NCBI RefSeq assembly: GCF_009735645.1
Contig: NZ_CP032550.1
Coordinates: 434,001 to 498,000, forward strand
DNA from: Microbacterium oryzae
GTDB taxonomy: Bacteria > Actinomycetota > Actinomycetes > Actinomycetales > Microbacteriaceae
Direction of reading: 5' to 3'
DNA length: 64,000 bases
Part shown: piece after piece, positions 63,460-64,000 of the stretch
How positions within the stretch are numbered: position 1 is the stretch's first letter
Layout: every line of letters begins with the position of its first letter
Program-made: the position numbers and the translations under genes
Notes under the pieces: model-generated
What the model saw: the letters and a program-made list of their open reading frames with translations, nothing else
Databases searched by the model: none
Told to the model about the DNA's origin: nothing

Positions 63460-64000
63460 ATGGATCAAGGCAACACGGCGTTCCTGCTGATCGCGGCGGC
63501 GTTCGTCCTGCTGATGACGCCGGGACTGGCGTTCTTCTACGGCGGCCTGGTGAAGGCCAAGAGCGTCATCAGCATGATGATGCTGAGCTTCGGGGCCATG
63601 GGCCTCATCGGGGTGCTCTGGGTGCTGTACGGCTACGCCGTGGCGTTCCCCGGCGCCGAGGGGCTCGTCGCTCCCTGGTCCATCGACTGGACGGCGCTCG
63701 GTCTCGACAGCCTGCTGGAGACGCCGGAGGACGCGGCCTTCCCGCCGCTCGCGTTCGTGGCCTTTCAGGCGACCTTCGCCATCCTCACCGTCGCGCTGGT
63801 GTCGGGCGCCATCGCCGACCGCGCGAAGTTCGGGGCGTGGATGACCTTCGCCGGCATCTGGGCGACCGTCGTCTACTTCCCGGTGGCCAGCTGGGTGTTC
63901 AACTTCGGCCTCGCCGACGACGGCTCGTTCGCATACGGCGGATGGATCACGTACGGCATGCAGGAGGTCTTCGGCGTGGGGGCGATCGACTTCGCCGGCG
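63460..64000 (+). CDS. amtB: Ammonium transporter AmtB (5' part only)
   Basis: The first 180 codons are visible and the frame runs off the window end. The protein starts MDQGNTAFLLIAAAFVLLM and includes the family hallmarks PGLAFFYGGLVKAKS and FQATFAILTVALVSGAIADR, with about five membrane helices so far. AmtB trimers conduct ammonium under nitrogen limitation. ATG 63460 is chosen because GGAG (63450-63453) is 6 nt upstream; ATG 63454 is too close to it. The GlnR-type box upstream ties it to glnA1 regulation. Confidence 0.93.
   Translation, partial: MDQGNTAFLLIAAAFVLLMTPGLAFFYGGLVKAKSVISMMMLSFGAMGLIGVLWVLYGYAVAFPGAEGLVAPWSIDWTALGLDSLLETPEDAAFPPLAFVAFQATFAILTVALVSGAIADRAKFGAWMTFAGIWATVVYFPVASWVFNFGLADDGSFAYGGWITYGMQEVFGVGAIDFAG

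Overview
The window is about 70% GC chromosomal DNA from an actinobacterium of the Microbacteriaceae, most likely Microbacterium or a close relative. The evidence is the set of actinobacterial-only families (DUF3000, DUF3071/SepH, DUF3159, DUF3263, DUF3710, DUF4191, DUF4193, DUF7455, PafB/PafC), GTG/TTG starts, and gene order resembling the Mycobacterium tuberculosis trmI-pafBC-tatAC-helY and glnA2-glnE-glnA1-Rv2219-dlaT neighbourhoods. It is nearly all core genome. I see no prophage, insertion sequence, CRISPR array or rRNA. There is one tRNA gene, tRNA-Leu(GAG).

Layout. 1-3.0 kb: a superfamily 2 helicase and a ferritin-like/VIT1 metal transporter. 3.1-3.6 kb: tRNA-Leu, its terminator and a 73-bp tandem repeat. 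3.7-8.8 kb: DUF2207 membrane protein, M20 peptidase, UppP, PAC2 protein. 8.8-18.9 kb: a rightward block of HAD hydrolase, trmI, tandem-FKBP lipoprotein, pafB, pafC, tatA, tatC, helY, lnt and a SPOR-like protein. The Pup/proteasome genes that other actinobacteria carry here are absent. 18.9-25.9 kb: nitrogen assimilation (glnA2, glnE, glnA1) with a GlnR-type box at glnA1. 25.9-32.8 kb: DUF4191, a membrane protein with a kinase-like N-terminus, then pepA-lpdA-sucB. 32.9-41.5 kb: a second PAC2 protein, the principal sigma factor, a CofE-like ligase, an ATP-grasp protein, two overlapping alanine-racemase-related genes, DUF7455 and parE. 41.7-49.2 kb: parC, a phosphodiesterase, sepH, DUF4193, DUF3093 and the dut-DUF3710-DUF3159 operon. 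49.3-57.7 kb: acnA, dxs and a fatty-acid beta-oxidation pair. 57.8-64 kb: RNase D, DUF3000, an alpha/beta hydrolase, SufE with a rhodanese, ZapE, and the start of amtB behind a second GlnR-type box.

The genes cover central metabolism (aconitase, E2/E3 of 2-oxoacid dehydrogenase, beta-oxidation), nitrogen control (two glutamine synthetases, adenylyltransferase, ammonium channel), envelope functions (UppP, Tat, Lnt, alanine racemase pair), isoprenoid synthesis and DNA topology. Many transcripts look leaderless: a TAnnnT-type -10 hexamer lies only 6-8 nt before the start codon in roughly fifteen genes. I used this to choose several starts.

The most interesting candidate is the pair at 37154-38868. 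The upstream protein keeps the alanine racemase C-terminal domain with its catalytic tyrosine but has lost the PLP lysine and most of the barrel. The downstream protein keeps the barrel and lysine but lacks the tyrosine motif. Alanine racemase builds each active site from two subunits, so this may be an obligate heterodimeric racemase. That is an inference from sequence only.
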